Source of the DNA: Fidelibacterota bacterium UBA2986
GTDB lineage: Bacteria > Fidelibacterota > Marinisomatia > Marinisomatales > AB-629-J13
DNA length: 47,505 nt
Assembly (NCBI GenBank): GCA_002346675.1
Contig: DEAI01000019.1
Location: forward strand, 1 to 47,505
Reading direction: 5' to 3'
A model generated the notes under the pieces. It worked only from the letters and a program-made list of their open reading frames with translations. It made no database searches and was not told where the DNA came from. Below are positions 15,630 through 24,021 of the stretch, one piece after another. The stretch's first letter is position 1. Each line of letters starts with the position of its first letter. The position numbers and the translations under genes are program-made.

Positions 15630-18593
15630 ATGCCAAAACACATCATTTTGATTACGTTTATGACTTGGTTTGTCCTTGGACAAATCAAACCTCCAGAAGG
15701 CTTACGTGAAAATTCTCCAGGAGTTTGGGCACTAGACGGAGGTGATATTTTTATTGAACCAGGGAATTTAAAAGAAAGTGCCACCATCATAATCAGAGAT
15801 GGACTGATTGAAAAGGTAGGAAAAAACATAGATATACCAAAAGATGCCTCGATTATTAATATGTCTGGCAAAACAATTTACCCTGGATTTATAGATAGCT
15901 GGGTGGAGACTAGTGTAAATAAGAGAACCCTAACTCTCCATGACTCACATTGGAATGTAAAGGTACAATCTGGTCGAGAAATGTCCCGAATGTATCAACC
16001 AGATAAACAAAAAATAAATTCTCTGCAAAAACTGGGATTTACCACTGCACATACTGTTCCTGATTCAGGGATATTTCAAGGACAGACTGCAGTGATTCAA
16101 TTGGATGAAGAGGGGACAGTTTTGAGCTCAAAAATTGCTCAAGCTATTGCTTATGAAGTCGACGGCTGGGGGAGTAAAACATACCCCAACGCTCTCTTGG
16201 GAGTGGTTGCACTCATTCGTCAGACACTCATAGATGCAGATTGGTACAATAGTGCAATTGATCAGACCGAATCCTATCCAGAATTTAACGAGCCATTAAA
16301 TCGAAATGGAGATTTAGCTAGTTTAGGCCACTGGATCCAATCCAAAAAGCCTTTCCTGTTTGAGACCAATCATGAATTGTCGGCTTTGCGTTCATTCAAT
16401 ATCTCAAACGAGTTTAACCTAAATGTTTGGCTGAAAGGTAGCGGATATGAATATCGTAGAATTTCTGAGATTGCCAGCGCAAAACCCTTTGTCATTCTAC
16501 CATTGAATTTTCCTATTACTCCAGATATATCGGATCCGAATCAAGCGCTAAGTTACACTACAGCAGAATTAAAACACTGGGAAATGGCTCCGGATAATCC
16601 TGCAGAGTTAATTGAATATAATATCCCAATGGGATTCACATCTCACGGATTAGATGGAAAGGAGTTTCAAAATAATTTACGCAGGACAGTTGAACGAAGT
16701 CTTTCAGAGACTGATGCGCTAGCAGCACTCACCACTATCCCGGCGAAACACATGGGTTTGGGAGATCGGATCGGAAAAATTAAAGCAGGTTATCTGGCTA
16801 ACCTCACCATTGTTGATGGAAATTATTTTAAGAAAAAATCTGAACTTTTATCAGTTTGGATTGGAGGGAAGGAAGTTTCAATCAAACCCAAATATAATGT
16901 AAATCCTGAGGGAAAATGGAATTTAAATATCGGAGAAAGAGCCTATCAGCTGGAACTGAAGAAAACAGGAAAGAGTTACAGTGGAACAATTATTCAGGAT
17001 ACCACAAAGTTCAAACTATCAAAAATAATGGTATCCGGACGGTTTGTCAGTTGGATGGTAACTTGGGACCCTACATCAAGTCCGAGCCGTTTTACGGGAT
17101 ATCTATTTACATCTACAATGGAAGGAACAGCCAATGATGAGCAGCTTAAATGGAGTGCAGTAAGGTCCGGAGAAACCGAGAAAAAAGAAAAAAAGAAAAC
17201 CTCGGAGACTAGAACAGAATTATCTGTTTTATACCCTGAAGGAGCATACGGATGGGAAAACCCATCTTTAGAGGAAAAAACGGTCCTGGTTCAAAATGCA
17301 ACCATTTGGACCTGTGATAAACAGGGTGTTTTAAAAGGGTATGATATTTTATTTAAAAAGGGAAAGATATCAAAAATTTCTAAAAACATCAAGCCTTCTA
17401 GAAAAGCGATGGTTATTGATGGAAAGGGAAAGCACGTCACTCCGGGGCTTATAGATTGCCACTCTCATTCTGCTGCATTTTCAATTAATGAGGGGACACA
17501 GTCGGTTACAGCTGAGGTGCGGATCCAAGATGTGATAAATAGCGATGATATAGCCATTTATCGTGAACTTGCTGGTGGATTAACGATGGCAAATATTCTT
17601 CATGGTTCTGCAAATACAATTGGTGGACAAAATGCGGTAATTAAATTGCGGTGGGGTAGTTCGCCAGGTCAATTGCTTTATTCCAATGCGGTAAAAGGAA
17701 TCAAATTTGCCTTGGGCGAAAATGTAAAGCAATCTAATTGGGGAGATAAACATACCACTCGTTATCCTCAAACACGTATGGGAGTGGAACAGCTTCTCCG
17801 TGATGCTTTCACATCTGCTGTTGAGTATAAAAATGAGTGGAGGGATTATCAAAATAGTCCAAAGAAATGGAAGAAAAAAGTTCCGCCAAAAAGAGATTTA
17901 GAGTTAGAAGCATTGGTGGAAATATTGGAGGGAGAACGTCAGATTCATTGTCATTCATACCGTCAGGATGAAATACTTATGCTTACAAGAGTAGCAGAAG
18001 ATTTTGGATTTACCATTGGAACTTTCCAGCATATTCTTGAAGGCTACAAAGTTGCAGACAGATTGAAACAACATGGTGCCCATGCATCCACATTTTCTGA
18101 TTGGTGGGCCTATAAATATGAGGTAATCGATGCAATCCCTTACAACGGAGCTCTTATGACAGATGTAGGAGTGAATGTGTCTTTTAATTCTGATTCAGGA
18201 GAATTAGCAAGGAGGATGAATACGGAGGCAGCAAAGGGTGTAAAATATGGGGGATTATCTGAAGAAGAAGCTCTAAAACTCGTAACTCTGAATCCTGCAA
18301 TTCAGTTAGGAATTGACCAGTGGGTCGGATCTCTGGAAAAGGGAAAGGACGCAGATTTTGTCATTTGGAGTGAACATCCCATGTCGCCAACCGCTGTGTG
18401 TGAACAAACCTGGATAGATGGAATTCAATATTTTTCACTGGAACAGGATAGAGAGTTTCGCAAAAGAGATAAAGAGTTGCGGGAAAATCTTATGGGTAAA
18501 ATTTTAAAAGTCGGGGGAGATAAAAAGGGTAAGGAATGGAAACACAAAGAGGAAGAGTCAACTAAACATATCCATTGTCAGGAGGAATTTTGA
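15630..18593 (+). CDS. Exported tandem amidohydrolase-like protein, two domains
   Basis: 987 residues, signal peptide 1-18. Two amidohydrolase-superfamily units are joined by a beta-rich spacer (residues ~425-510, NPEGKWNLNIG...) and a charged Lys/Glu linker. The N-terminal unit (~35-420) keeps the composite-domain edges (YPGFIDSWVET at 84-94, IGKIKAGYLANLTIVDG) but lacks the metal HxH, so it is probably inactive. The C-terminal unit (~550-960) has H611-S-H613 in TPGLIDCHSH, H775 (QIHCHSY), H801 (TFQHILEG) and D855 (NSDSGE), the normal ligand series of imidazolonepropionase-like hydrolases. The substrate is unknown. Its stop overlaps the next start (TTGA), so the two genes are coupled. Confidence 0.87.
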   Translation: MPKHIILITFMTWFVLGQIKPPEGLRENSPGVWALDGGDIFIEPGNLKESATIIIRDGLIEKVGKNIDIPKDASIINMSGKTIYPGFIDSWVETSVNKRTLTLHDSHWNVKVQSGREMSRMYQPDKQKINSLQKLGFTTAHTVPDSGIFQGQTAVIQLDEEGTVLSSKIAQAIAYEVDGWGSKTYPNALLGVVALIRQTLIDADWYNSAIDQTESYPEFNEPLNRNGDLASLGHWIQSKKPFLFETNHELSALRSFNISNEFNLNVWLKGSGYEYRRISEIASAKPFVILPLNFPITPDISDPNQALSYTTAELKHWEMAPDNPAELIEYNIPMGFTSHGLDGKEFQNNLRRTVERSLSETDALAALTTIPAKHMGLGDRIGKIKAGYLANLTIVDGNYFKKKSELLSVWIGGKEVSIKPKYNVNPEGKWNLNIGERAYQLELKKTGKSYSGTIIQDTTKFKLSKIMVSGRFVSWMVTWDPTSSPSRFTGYLFTSTMEGTANDEQLKWSAVRSGETEKKEKKKTSETRTELSVLYPEGAYGWENPSLEEKTVLVQNATIWTCDKQGVLKGYDILFKKGKISKISKNIKPSRKAMVIDGKGKHVTPGLIDCHSHSAAFSINEGTQSVTAEVRIQDVINSDDIAIYRELAGGLTMANILHGSANTIGGQNAVIKLRWGSSPGQLLYSNAVKGIKFALGENVKQSNWGDKHTTRYPQTRMGVEQLLRDAFTSAVEYKNEWRDYQNSPKKWKKKVPPKRDLELEALVEILEGERQIHCHSYRQDEILMLTRVAEDFGFTIGTFQHILEGYKVADRLKQHGAHASTFSDWWAYKYEVIDAIPYNGALMTDVGVNVSFNSDSGELARRMNTEAAKGVKYGGLSEEEALKLVTLNPAIQLGIDQWVGSLEKGKDADFVIWSEHPMSPTAVCEQTWIDGIQYFSLEQDREFRKRDKELRENLMGKILKVGGDKKGKEWKHKEEESTKHIHCQEEF
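18580..18586 (+). promoter_or_regulatory. Ribosome binding site deciding the TTG start at 18590
   Basis: AGGAGGA lies just before TTG (18590) at the end of the preceding gene. It places the start at 18590 rather than at the upstream in-frame TTG at 18575, which precedes this site. Confidence 0.75.
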
Positions 18594-19897
18594 AAATCTT
18601 TTTTGGTTTTATTTTTCTGCTGAGATGTTTATTCTCATCTGATCAAATACCGGGGTCTAATCAATCACATCCAATATTGATTCAGGGAGGTACTATACAT
18701 ACAGTCTCTGAGGGATCTTTGGAGGGGTCAGATCTTCTATTTGAAAATGGTAAAATTATTGCCATTGGAAAAAACCTGAGACTATCTTCTGAAACAAAAA
18801 TTATTAACGCTGTAGGGCAGCATGTTTTCCCTGGTCTTATTTCTGCTGCTTCCACAATAGGACTTCAGGAAATTGGCGCTGTTCGTGCAACAAGAGATTT
18901 CGCAGAAGTTGGAGATGTGAACCCTAATGTAAGGGCAAATGTGAGCTACAATCCGGATTCAGAGCTCATTCCTGTTTCCCGGTCCAATGGAATCCTTTTA
19001 GCACTTTCTGTACCTCGATCAGGTTTGATCTCTGGTACATCCTCACTAATGATGCTAGATGGCTGGACATGGGAAGATGCAACTATGAAGCACCCTATTG
19101 GACTGCATTTGTTTTGGCCATCCATGAATGTTTCCAAACCTCACGGTGGAAATAAGAAAGAAAAAAAGAAACCGGATACCAGATTAAAATCCATTCAAAA
19201 AATTGATGATTTAATTCAGAATGCTCGAGCTTACCTTCAGCTTAAAGATTCAAAAAGCCCATCATTTAAACATGATTTACGGTTAGAAGGTATGTTACCA
19301 GCAATAATGGGCGAAATCCCGTTTTTCGTTCATGCAAATGAAGTCCGACAGATTGAAGCAGCAGTGTACTGGAGTGAAAGACAAAATTTAAAAATGGTTT
19401 TGGTAGGTGGAAAGGATTCGTGGAGAGTAACCCAATTATTGAAAGAAAAAGAAGTTCCGGTGATTTATACTCATGTTCATTCATTGCCCATGAGACGTTA
19501 TGAAGCATTTGATCAGCCTTTCATCACTCCATTACAATTGTTTAAGGCAGGAGTGAAGTTTTGCATTTCTAACAGTGAATCTTCATTTCAAACACCCCAT
19601 ATCAGGAATCTTCCCTATCACGCTGCTAAAGCATCTTCTTATGGACTCCCTCATAATGAAGCACTTAGATCCATCACGCTTTCAACTGCGGAGATACTGG
19701 GTGTGTCAGAAAATGTTGGCTCATTAGAGATTGGAAAAGATGCTACTTTCTTCATTTCAGATGGAGATATTTTAGATATTCGCACCCAGATAAATCAAGC
19801 ATTTATCCAAGGCAAATCAGTAGATTTGTCTGATAGACATAAAATGCTTTATTCAAAGTATAGAAAAAAATATCAACAAAAGGGAATTTTAAAATAA
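18590..19897 (+). CDS. Exported amidohydrolase-like protein lacking the metal motif
   Basis: 435 residues from the TTG, with signal peptide MKIFFGFIFLLRCLFSS. The fold edges of the amidohydrolase superfamily are clear (ILIQGGTIHTVSEG, HVFPGLISAAS, VGSLEIGKDATFFISDGD), but the HxH that follows PGLI is replaced by SAAS, and only scattered histidines (FFVHANE, YTHVHSL) remain. The middle segment shares the layout of the N-terminal unit of the preceding protein. It may be a non-catalytic partner or use another chemistry. TTGA overlap with the preceding stop and a strong AGGAGG argue for equimolar co-expression and perhaps a complex. Confidence 0.85.
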   Translation: MKIFFGFIFLLRCLFSSDQIPGSNQSHPILIQGGTIHTVSEGSLEGSDLLFENGKIIAIGKNLRLSSETKIINAVGQHVFPGLISAASTIGLQEIGAVRATRDFAEVGDVNPNVRANVSYNPDSELIPVSRSNGILLALSVPRSGLISGTSSLMMLDGWTWEDATMKHPIGLHLFWPSMNVSKPHGGNKKEKKKPDTRLKSIQKIDDLIQNARAYLQLKDSKSPSFKHDLRLEGMLPAIMGEIPFFVHANEVRQIEAAVYWSERQNLKMVLVGGKDSWRVTQLLKEKEVPVIYTHVHSLPMRRYEAFDQPFITPLQLFKAGVKFCISNSESSFQTPHIRNLPYHAAKASSYGLPHNEALRSITLSTAEILGVSENVGSLEIGKDATFFISDGDILDIRTQINQAFIQGKSVDLSDRHKMLYSKYRKKYQQKGILK

Positions 19898-20056
19898 TTA
19901 TTCTTTAAAATAAATTTGGTGATAATTAAATGTGCTTTCATTAAGTCTAATTTGAAAAGCTAATCATAGAATTATATTGAATAATTATATTTTATATATT
20001 GATGATTATGAAATCGGAATCTTTGAACTGATAAAGGGTTTAAAATAAATTCTCTT

Positions 20057-20554
20057 ATGAGATATACAATTATTTTACTTACAATTATTCTCTTTTCATG
20101 TGGAAAGAAAAAAGAAATTAATCATCCAAATTTTGGTGTTGTGATAAACGTTGGTACAAAAAAAGTGTCATACGATCTAACTTTTGGATTTTCGCCCACT
20201 GCAACTGATGGTTATGATCACGGTATAGATAGGTATGCTCCACCCCCACCACCCCCAGTGTTTTTTGATGCAGCTCTGCGGAAAGATGGTGAACGTTACT
20301 ATTCCCAGATATTGAAGGGAAATGTTAAAGATTTAACAGAACATATATGGGATATTGATCTTCAGTTCTCATCAGAAAATCAAATTATCTTAAAATGGAA
20401 TCCAGACTCATTAAAAGGATTGGGCAAATTTTATCTTCAGGATGCCTTTGATGGAAGTCAAATCAATGTGGATATGACTAAAGAGAAAGAATTAACCATA
20501 ACCAATCCCAATCACAAAAAAGTAAAAATTAAAGTCACACCGATTGCTTCATGA
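20057..20554 (+). CDS. Lipoprotein with proline-rich segment
   Basis: 165 residues. The lipoprotein signal ends LFSC (Cys15). After it comes FGFSPTATDGYDHGIDRYAP and a run of six prolines, a phrase met in envelope proteins of Marinimicrobia and Ignavibacteria, then a beta-rich region (residues ~70-165) that could be an Ig-like fold. No catalytic residues are evident and no function can be assigned. About 160 AT-rich bases without recognisable elements separate it from the amidohydrolase gene. Confidence 0.75.
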   Translation: MRYTIILLTIILFSCGKKKEINHPNFGVVINVGTKKVSYDLTFGFSPTATDGYDHGIDRYAPPPPPPVFFDAALRKDGERYYSQILKGNVKDLTEHIWDIDLQFSSENQIILKWNPDSLKGLGKFYLQDAFDGSQINVDMTKEKELTITNPNHKKVKIKVTPIAS

Positions 20555-20630
20555 CTCTTATTAGCAATTAGTTTCTTTTCGATAAAATGCCAAATATTGT
20601 ATCTTACATTTTATTACAATTGAGTGGCAC

Positions 20631-21269
20631 ATGAAAAGAACACTTAAAATTCTATTTTACCTAAATATAGCTATTCTGTTTTCTCAGGACGCAAAGGAAT
20701 TTTATTTAAAAAGCGGTGACAGGGTTTCCGGTACTATTTCAGGTGAAACTGACAGCACATATACTATCGAAACTGTATTTGGAACGGTAACACTCAATAA
20801 AGCAAACATTCAAACGGATGAAGAATTGATTTATCTTAAATCTGAAGACCATAAAAGAGACAAATATATCAGGAAGATTGAAGGGAATTCCGACAATTAT
20901 ATTGCAGTTGGTTTTTTGGACCACAAAACTGGGCTTAGCTTAATTGGATATGCCCGGACATTTATGACCAAAAATAAACATGAGATTTTTATTGGAGTCG
21001 GCACCATACTGGCTGCAGCTACTATAGCTGTAGGTTGGAAATATTATTTAACTGATTCTCCAGTTCAGCTTTATTCTGTCGTTTCCATTCAGGGGATTGC
21101 AGGAATGGGAGGATCTATAGTCGCTCCATTTGTTTCAATTGGCTGTGAAAAAAGTATCACGGAAAAACTATATATAAATGGTGGTTTAAATACTACATTC
21201 AGACTTTATAGTGATAGAATACCGGAATTGCTTGTATTTCCAAATATTAACCTCAATTGGAGGTATTAA
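20631..21269 (+). CDS. Envelope protein, beta-rich with one membrane segment
   Basis: 212 residues with a signal peptide (residues 1-19, ending LFSQ). Residues 22-60 (YLKSGDRVSGTISGETDSTYTI...) look like a small beta-barrel of the kind that starts with a KSGD-x-x-G-T repeat. A Gly/Ala-rich hydrophobic stretch follows near 125-142, then alternating residues ending in NLNWRY, like a terminal outer-membrane strand. Family not recognised. The next frame follows within 30 bases and the two proteins share envelope-like character, so they are probably co-transcribed. Confidence 0.7.
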   Translation: MKRTLKILFYLNIAILFSQDAKEFYLKSGDRVSGTISGETDSTYTIETVFGTVTLNKANIQTDEELIYLKSEDHKRDKYIRKIEGNSDNYIAVGFLDHKTGLSLIGYARTFMTKNKHEIFIGVGTILAAATIAVGWKYYLTDSPVQLYSVVSIQGIAGMGGSIVAPFVSIGCEKSITEKLYINGGLNTTFRLYSDRIPELLVFPNINLNWRY

Positions 21270-21298
21270 ATTATAAAACAATTGAAAAATTAAAGCTT

Positions 21299-21769
21299 AT
21301 GAAATTATCTGCGCTAGGAATCGTACTATCTTCAATATTATTTGGAAGTAATCAGGAAACGGGAGCATACATATCCCCTGGGTTACAAATTGGATACAAT
21401 TCACATCAGGGATTATTTTTTGGATTTCAAGTAACCAGCGGGTTATACTTTGAGCGCATAGAATTTGATTTTCCAATCGGTCCTATACCTGCAATTTCGA
21501 AAGGCTATAAATATTACCCAAAATTAAAAAAATGGGAATCATATACTGACTTTCAGTTAACCTATCCCGCAATAATCTGGGATGATTTAGGATACATTCC
21601 TATTGGAATAGGTATTGGAAGGTCAGAATATGATGGTAATAAAACATTTAGATTGAAAACTTACATATGGTTTTACTCAAATATTACATTTGATTTTACC
21701 CCCAAAAACAGAATTTTGAATTATTCACTTATTCCCGTAATTCCTTTATCTTACCATGCGTTTTTTTGA
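21299..21769 (+). CDS. Putative small outer-membrane or periplasmic protein
   Basis: 156 residues from the ATG; the frame is open back to a TTG at 21257, inside the previous gene, but the ATG starts a clean signal peptide (MKLSALGIVLSSILFGS). The mature part is Gly/Tyr/Phe-rich with alternating residues (PGLQIGYNSHQGLFFGFQVTSG) and ends SYHAFF, consistent with a small beta barrel. Family not recognised. The C-terminal Phe is typical of outer-membrane proteins. Confidence 0.65.
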   Translation: MKLSALGIVLSSILFGSNQETGAYISPGLQIGYNSHQGLFFGFQVTSGLYFERIEFDFPIGPIPAISKGYKYYPKLKKWESYTDFQLTYPAIIWDDLGYIPIGIGIGRSEYDGNKTFRLKTYIWFYSNITFDFTPKNRILNYSLIPVIPLSYHAFF

Positions 21770-21834
21770 TTTCTTGTATTCATAGTTTTCAATGTTTCAT
21801 AAATGATAAAGAGGAATAAAGTAAATTTAACCTG

Positions 21835-22734
21835 ATGGAAATAATGAAATATATACGGATTCAAATAGTTATTCCGTTATTATTTATAATATCTTGCGAA
21901 GATAAGCAAGATAATGGTGTTGTAATCTCATCCCCTGATGAAGAAATTACATTAGAAACCTGTACTGAAAATATCCATGATAATGTACCTTCCTTTTTTA
22001 AAAAATATTTTAAGTGTGTAGATGTAGAGTTGTCGAACAACCATATTATTATTTCTTCAGATGGTATCCCTCCATATAAAAGCTGGTATTTTTCTGATGA
22101 TCACCCAAATAGAATAGACTTTGAAAGTCAAGGAGATGGATATTATCAAAACCCGAATTCTATATATACACAGAATCTGATAATAACTATTCCTGTTACT
22201 CCTTCAGCAAAGGGAATTCAGATTGAAGAATCAGGAGTGGATGGTGCAGTAGGTACAGACAATCATGAATATAGTATGGGGCCCGTGGGGATTGCACTGG
22301 ATGGAGTTTCTTTATTTAATCCTCTAGCTGCACCGGGGGATGATATTGAAAATGAAAAATACAGTTTTGATTTTTATAGCGGTCACCCGGAGATGTCTGG
22401 TATGTACCACTATCATACACACACAAAGGGACCTTTAGAGGTTTTGGAACATCAAGGGTTTATTGAAACTGCTACACCGGGCTCAGGAGAGATTGAGGTC
22501 TACGGGATTATGTGTGATGGGACAGTAATATTAGGATGTACAGAGTTAGACGGTTCATCTCCAAACATCTCTGATCTAGATGCTCAGAACGGTCATATCC
22601 ATGACCTGGTAGATAAAGAAGATATAACACATTTTATAAATCGGTATCACACCCATATTTGTCCCGGCCAACTCACCAACCATAACTTTACACCAGAGCT
22701 CCAATATTATGATGACTGTAGCAGGTCATTTTGA
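21835..22734 (+). CDS. YHYH-domain lipoprotein
   Basis: 299 residues. The signal ends IISC, predicting a lipid-anchored protein; a second ATG three codons in is an equally good start. Residues ~85-230 match the YHYH domain (PF14240), named for the motif seen here as GMYHYHTHTKGP, in a segment also bearing GPVGIALDGVSLFNPLAAPG and an EHQGFIE stretch. The clustered His residues suggest metal binding, but the family's function is unproven. A bidirectional terminator follows. A His-rich C-terminal part (NGHIHDL, RYHTHICPGQ) may add to the site. Confidence 0.8.
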   Translation: MEIMKYIRIQIVIPLLFIISCEDKQDNGVVISSPDEEITLETCTENIHDNVPSFFKKYFKCVDVELSNNHIIISSDGIPPYKSWYFSDDHPNRIDFESQGDGYYQNPNSIYTQNLIITIPVTPSAKGIQIEESGVDGAVGTDNHEYSMGPVGIALDGVSLFNPLAAPGDDIENEKYSFDFYSGHPEMSGMYHYHTHTKGPLEVLEHQGFIETATPGSGEIEVYGIMCDGTVILGCTELDGSSPNISDLDAQNGHIHDLVDKEDITHFINRYHTHICPGQLTNHNFTPELQYYDDCSRSF

Positions 22735-22759
22735 TTATTTCTCTATAATTTTTTTTAAT

Positions 22760-22787
22760 AAAAAAGCCCCAATTCAGGGGCTTTTTT
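22760..22787. terminator. Bidirectional intrinsic terminator
   Basis: AAAAAAGCCCC (22760-22770), loop AATTCA, GGGGCTTTTTT (22777-22787): an 11-bp perfect stem with A/T tracts on both sides. It lies between convergent genes (YHYH lipoprotein and the minus-strand Cys-rich gene) and can serve both. Confidence 0.9.
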
Positions 22788-22801
22788 ATTTAAGTATATT
22801 A

Positions 22802-22999
22802 TTAACTTATTGAACATGCCATATCATGACCGCAACACATGGGTGATTTGATCTTACCATGTCCATTGGGACATTTGGCTACTCCTACCTGTGTTCCATC
22901 ATCTTTAGTAATATGGTCATGAACTAGTTCATCACCACATTTCACACAGGCGAGTCCAGTTACTCCCATATCACAGTGATCACATGTAAAATCTGCCAT
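22802..22999 (-). CDS. Small zinc-ribbon-like Cys-rich protein
   Basis: 65 residues with eight cysteines: CDHCDMG, CVKCGDE, CPNG, and MCCGHDMAC near the end. The CxxC pairs indicate a zinc ribbon or a rubredoxin-like iron site. AGGAG upstream (minus strand) supports the start. It diverges from a Fur-family regulator and a rubrerythrin gene, with a palindromic operator candidate in the gap, so a role in peroxide or iron response is likely. Because the rubrerythrin lacks its own rubredoxin domain, this protein could be an electron carrier to it; that is inference. I cannot name the family. Confidence 0.8.
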   Translation of the reverse strand: MADFTCDHCDMGVTGLACVKCGDELVHDHITKDDGTQVGVAKCPNGHGKIKSPMCCGHDMACSIS

Positions 23000-23085
23000 T
23001 TTGAGCTCCTCATTAATTGATTAAATAACTGGTAAAAATTACTTACTATTTATTATAAACTAAGAAAATTATATTAATAACAAAT

Positions 23086-23098
23086 AGGAATCATTCCT
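23086..23098. promoter_or_regulatory. Candidate Fur/PerR operator
   Basis: AGGAATCATTCCT is a perfect 6-1-6 palindrome whose centre (AAT-C-ATT) equals the core of classical Fur and PerR boxes. It lies 22 bases before the regulator start and 86 bases from the divergent Cys-rich gene, so one site could control both. AT-rich stretches around it could hold the promoters. Confidence 0.55.
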
Positions 23099-23120
23099 GT
23101 TTATAATTAAAATCGAAGCT

Positions 23121-23489
23121 ATGTATAAGCGATATTCTAAACAACGAACTCTGATTTTGGAAATTGTTAAATCAACTCACTCACATCCATCTGCTGATTG
23201 GATCTACAATAAAGCTAGAAAAATAATGACTAAGATCAGCAGAGGTACCGTTTACAGAAACCTTAATCAGTTGGCAGAAAATGGAGAAATTAATGTAATA
23301 AAAGATGGAGATGTTATGAAATATGATGGCAATATTTTACGTCATGACCATTTATTATGTACAAAATGCGACAGTGTTTATGATATCAACATATTACCCA
23401 AAGACTTAGATAAAAAAGTGCAAAGACTAATCAATTTTGATGTGAAACAAATTTCACTGACAATTGAGGGAATCTGCCAAAACCATTAA
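23121..23489 (+). CDS. Fur-family regulator (PerR-like)
   Basis: 122 residues. The N-terminal winged helix holds the family DNA-reading segment RGTVYRNLNQLAENGEI (41-57); RHDHLLCTKC (74-83) gives metal-site histidines and the first structural-zinc CxxC. The second pair, usually CxxC near the C-terminus, is C119-x-x-H122 as the last residues, an unusual ending. Position next to rubrerythrin points to PerR-type peroxide sensing rather than iron uptake control. A palindrome 22 bases upstream suggests self-regulation. Slightly shorter than typical Fur proteins (130-150). Confidence 0.88.
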   Translation: MYKRYSKQRTLILEIVKSTHSHPSADWIYNKARKIMTKISRGTVYRNLNQLAENGEINVIKDGDVMKYDGNILRHDHLLCTKCDSVYDINILPKDLDKKVQRLINFDVKQISLTIEGICQNH

Positions 23490-23518
23490 TTAAATCATAA
23501 TATAAAAAGGAGATTAAA

Positions 23519-23938
23519 ATGTCACTTGATGGAACAAAAACTTTTGAAAACCTGAAGGCAGCTTTTGCTGGAGAGTCTCAGGCAAACCGCCGCTACCTGT
23601 ATTTTGCTAGACAGGCTGATATCGAGGGCTATCCTGATGCGGCAGGTGTGTTTAAAAATACCGCGGACGGCGAAACTGGGCATGCGTTCGGTCATATTGA
23701 GTTTCTTGAAAAACAGGGCGGAGGCGATCCGGCTACAGGCTTGGAGATTGGAGACACTGAGAAAAATTTGAAAGCTGCTGTTGCTGGTGAGACATATGAG
23801 TATACTGAGATGTACCCAGGCTTTGCCAAAACGGCACGAGAAGAAGGGTTTGATGAAATTGCGGAGTGGTTTGAAACTCTGGCGAGAGCAGAAAAATCTC
23901 ACGCAGGTAGGTTTCAGGAAACCCTTGATACTCTATAA
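23519..23938 (+). CDS. Rubrerythrin, diiron domain only
   Basis: A 139-residue four-helix ferritin-like protein that reduces hydrogen peroxide at a non-heme diiron site. Ligands are visible: E19 (AFAGESQANRRY), E52 and H55 (DGETGHAFGH), E91 and nearby Glu (AGETYEYTEM), E125 and H128 (RAEKSHAGRF). The usual C-terminal rubredoxin domain is absent, so a separate electron donor is needed. AAAGGAGA precedes the ATG; 29 bases separate it from the regulator. Its codons are noticeably richer in G/C than its neighbours', which fits strong expression or a different origin. A terminator follows. Confidence 0.93.
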   Translation: MSLDGTKTFENLKAAFAGESQANRRYLYFARQADIEGYPDAAGVFKNTADGETGHAFGHIEFLEKQGGGDPATGLEIGDTEKNLKAAVAGETYEYTEMYPGFAKTAREEGFDEIAEWFETLARAEKSHAGRFQETLDTL

Positions 23939-23966
23939 TTATATTCTTTACTGTTTAGTTATAATT

Positions 23967-24001
23967 AAGAATCCCGGGCCATTTGGTCTGGGATTCTTTT
24001 T
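23967..24001 (+). terminator. Intrinsic terminator after rubrerythrin
   Basis: AAGAATCCCGGGCC, loop ATTT, GGTCTGGGATTCTT: a 14-bp stem with two G-U pairs, followed by TTT. It may limit read-through into the Fe-S oxidoreductase gene, giving more rubrerythrin than downstream products. Confidence 0.88.
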
Positions 24002-24021
24002 CTATTAATATATCTTATCAT

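Noticed and set aside
23522..23902. Minus-strand frame opposite rubrerythrin
   Set aside because: Rubrerythrin ligands are all present on the plus strand; the opposite frame is a product of its higher G/C codon bias.
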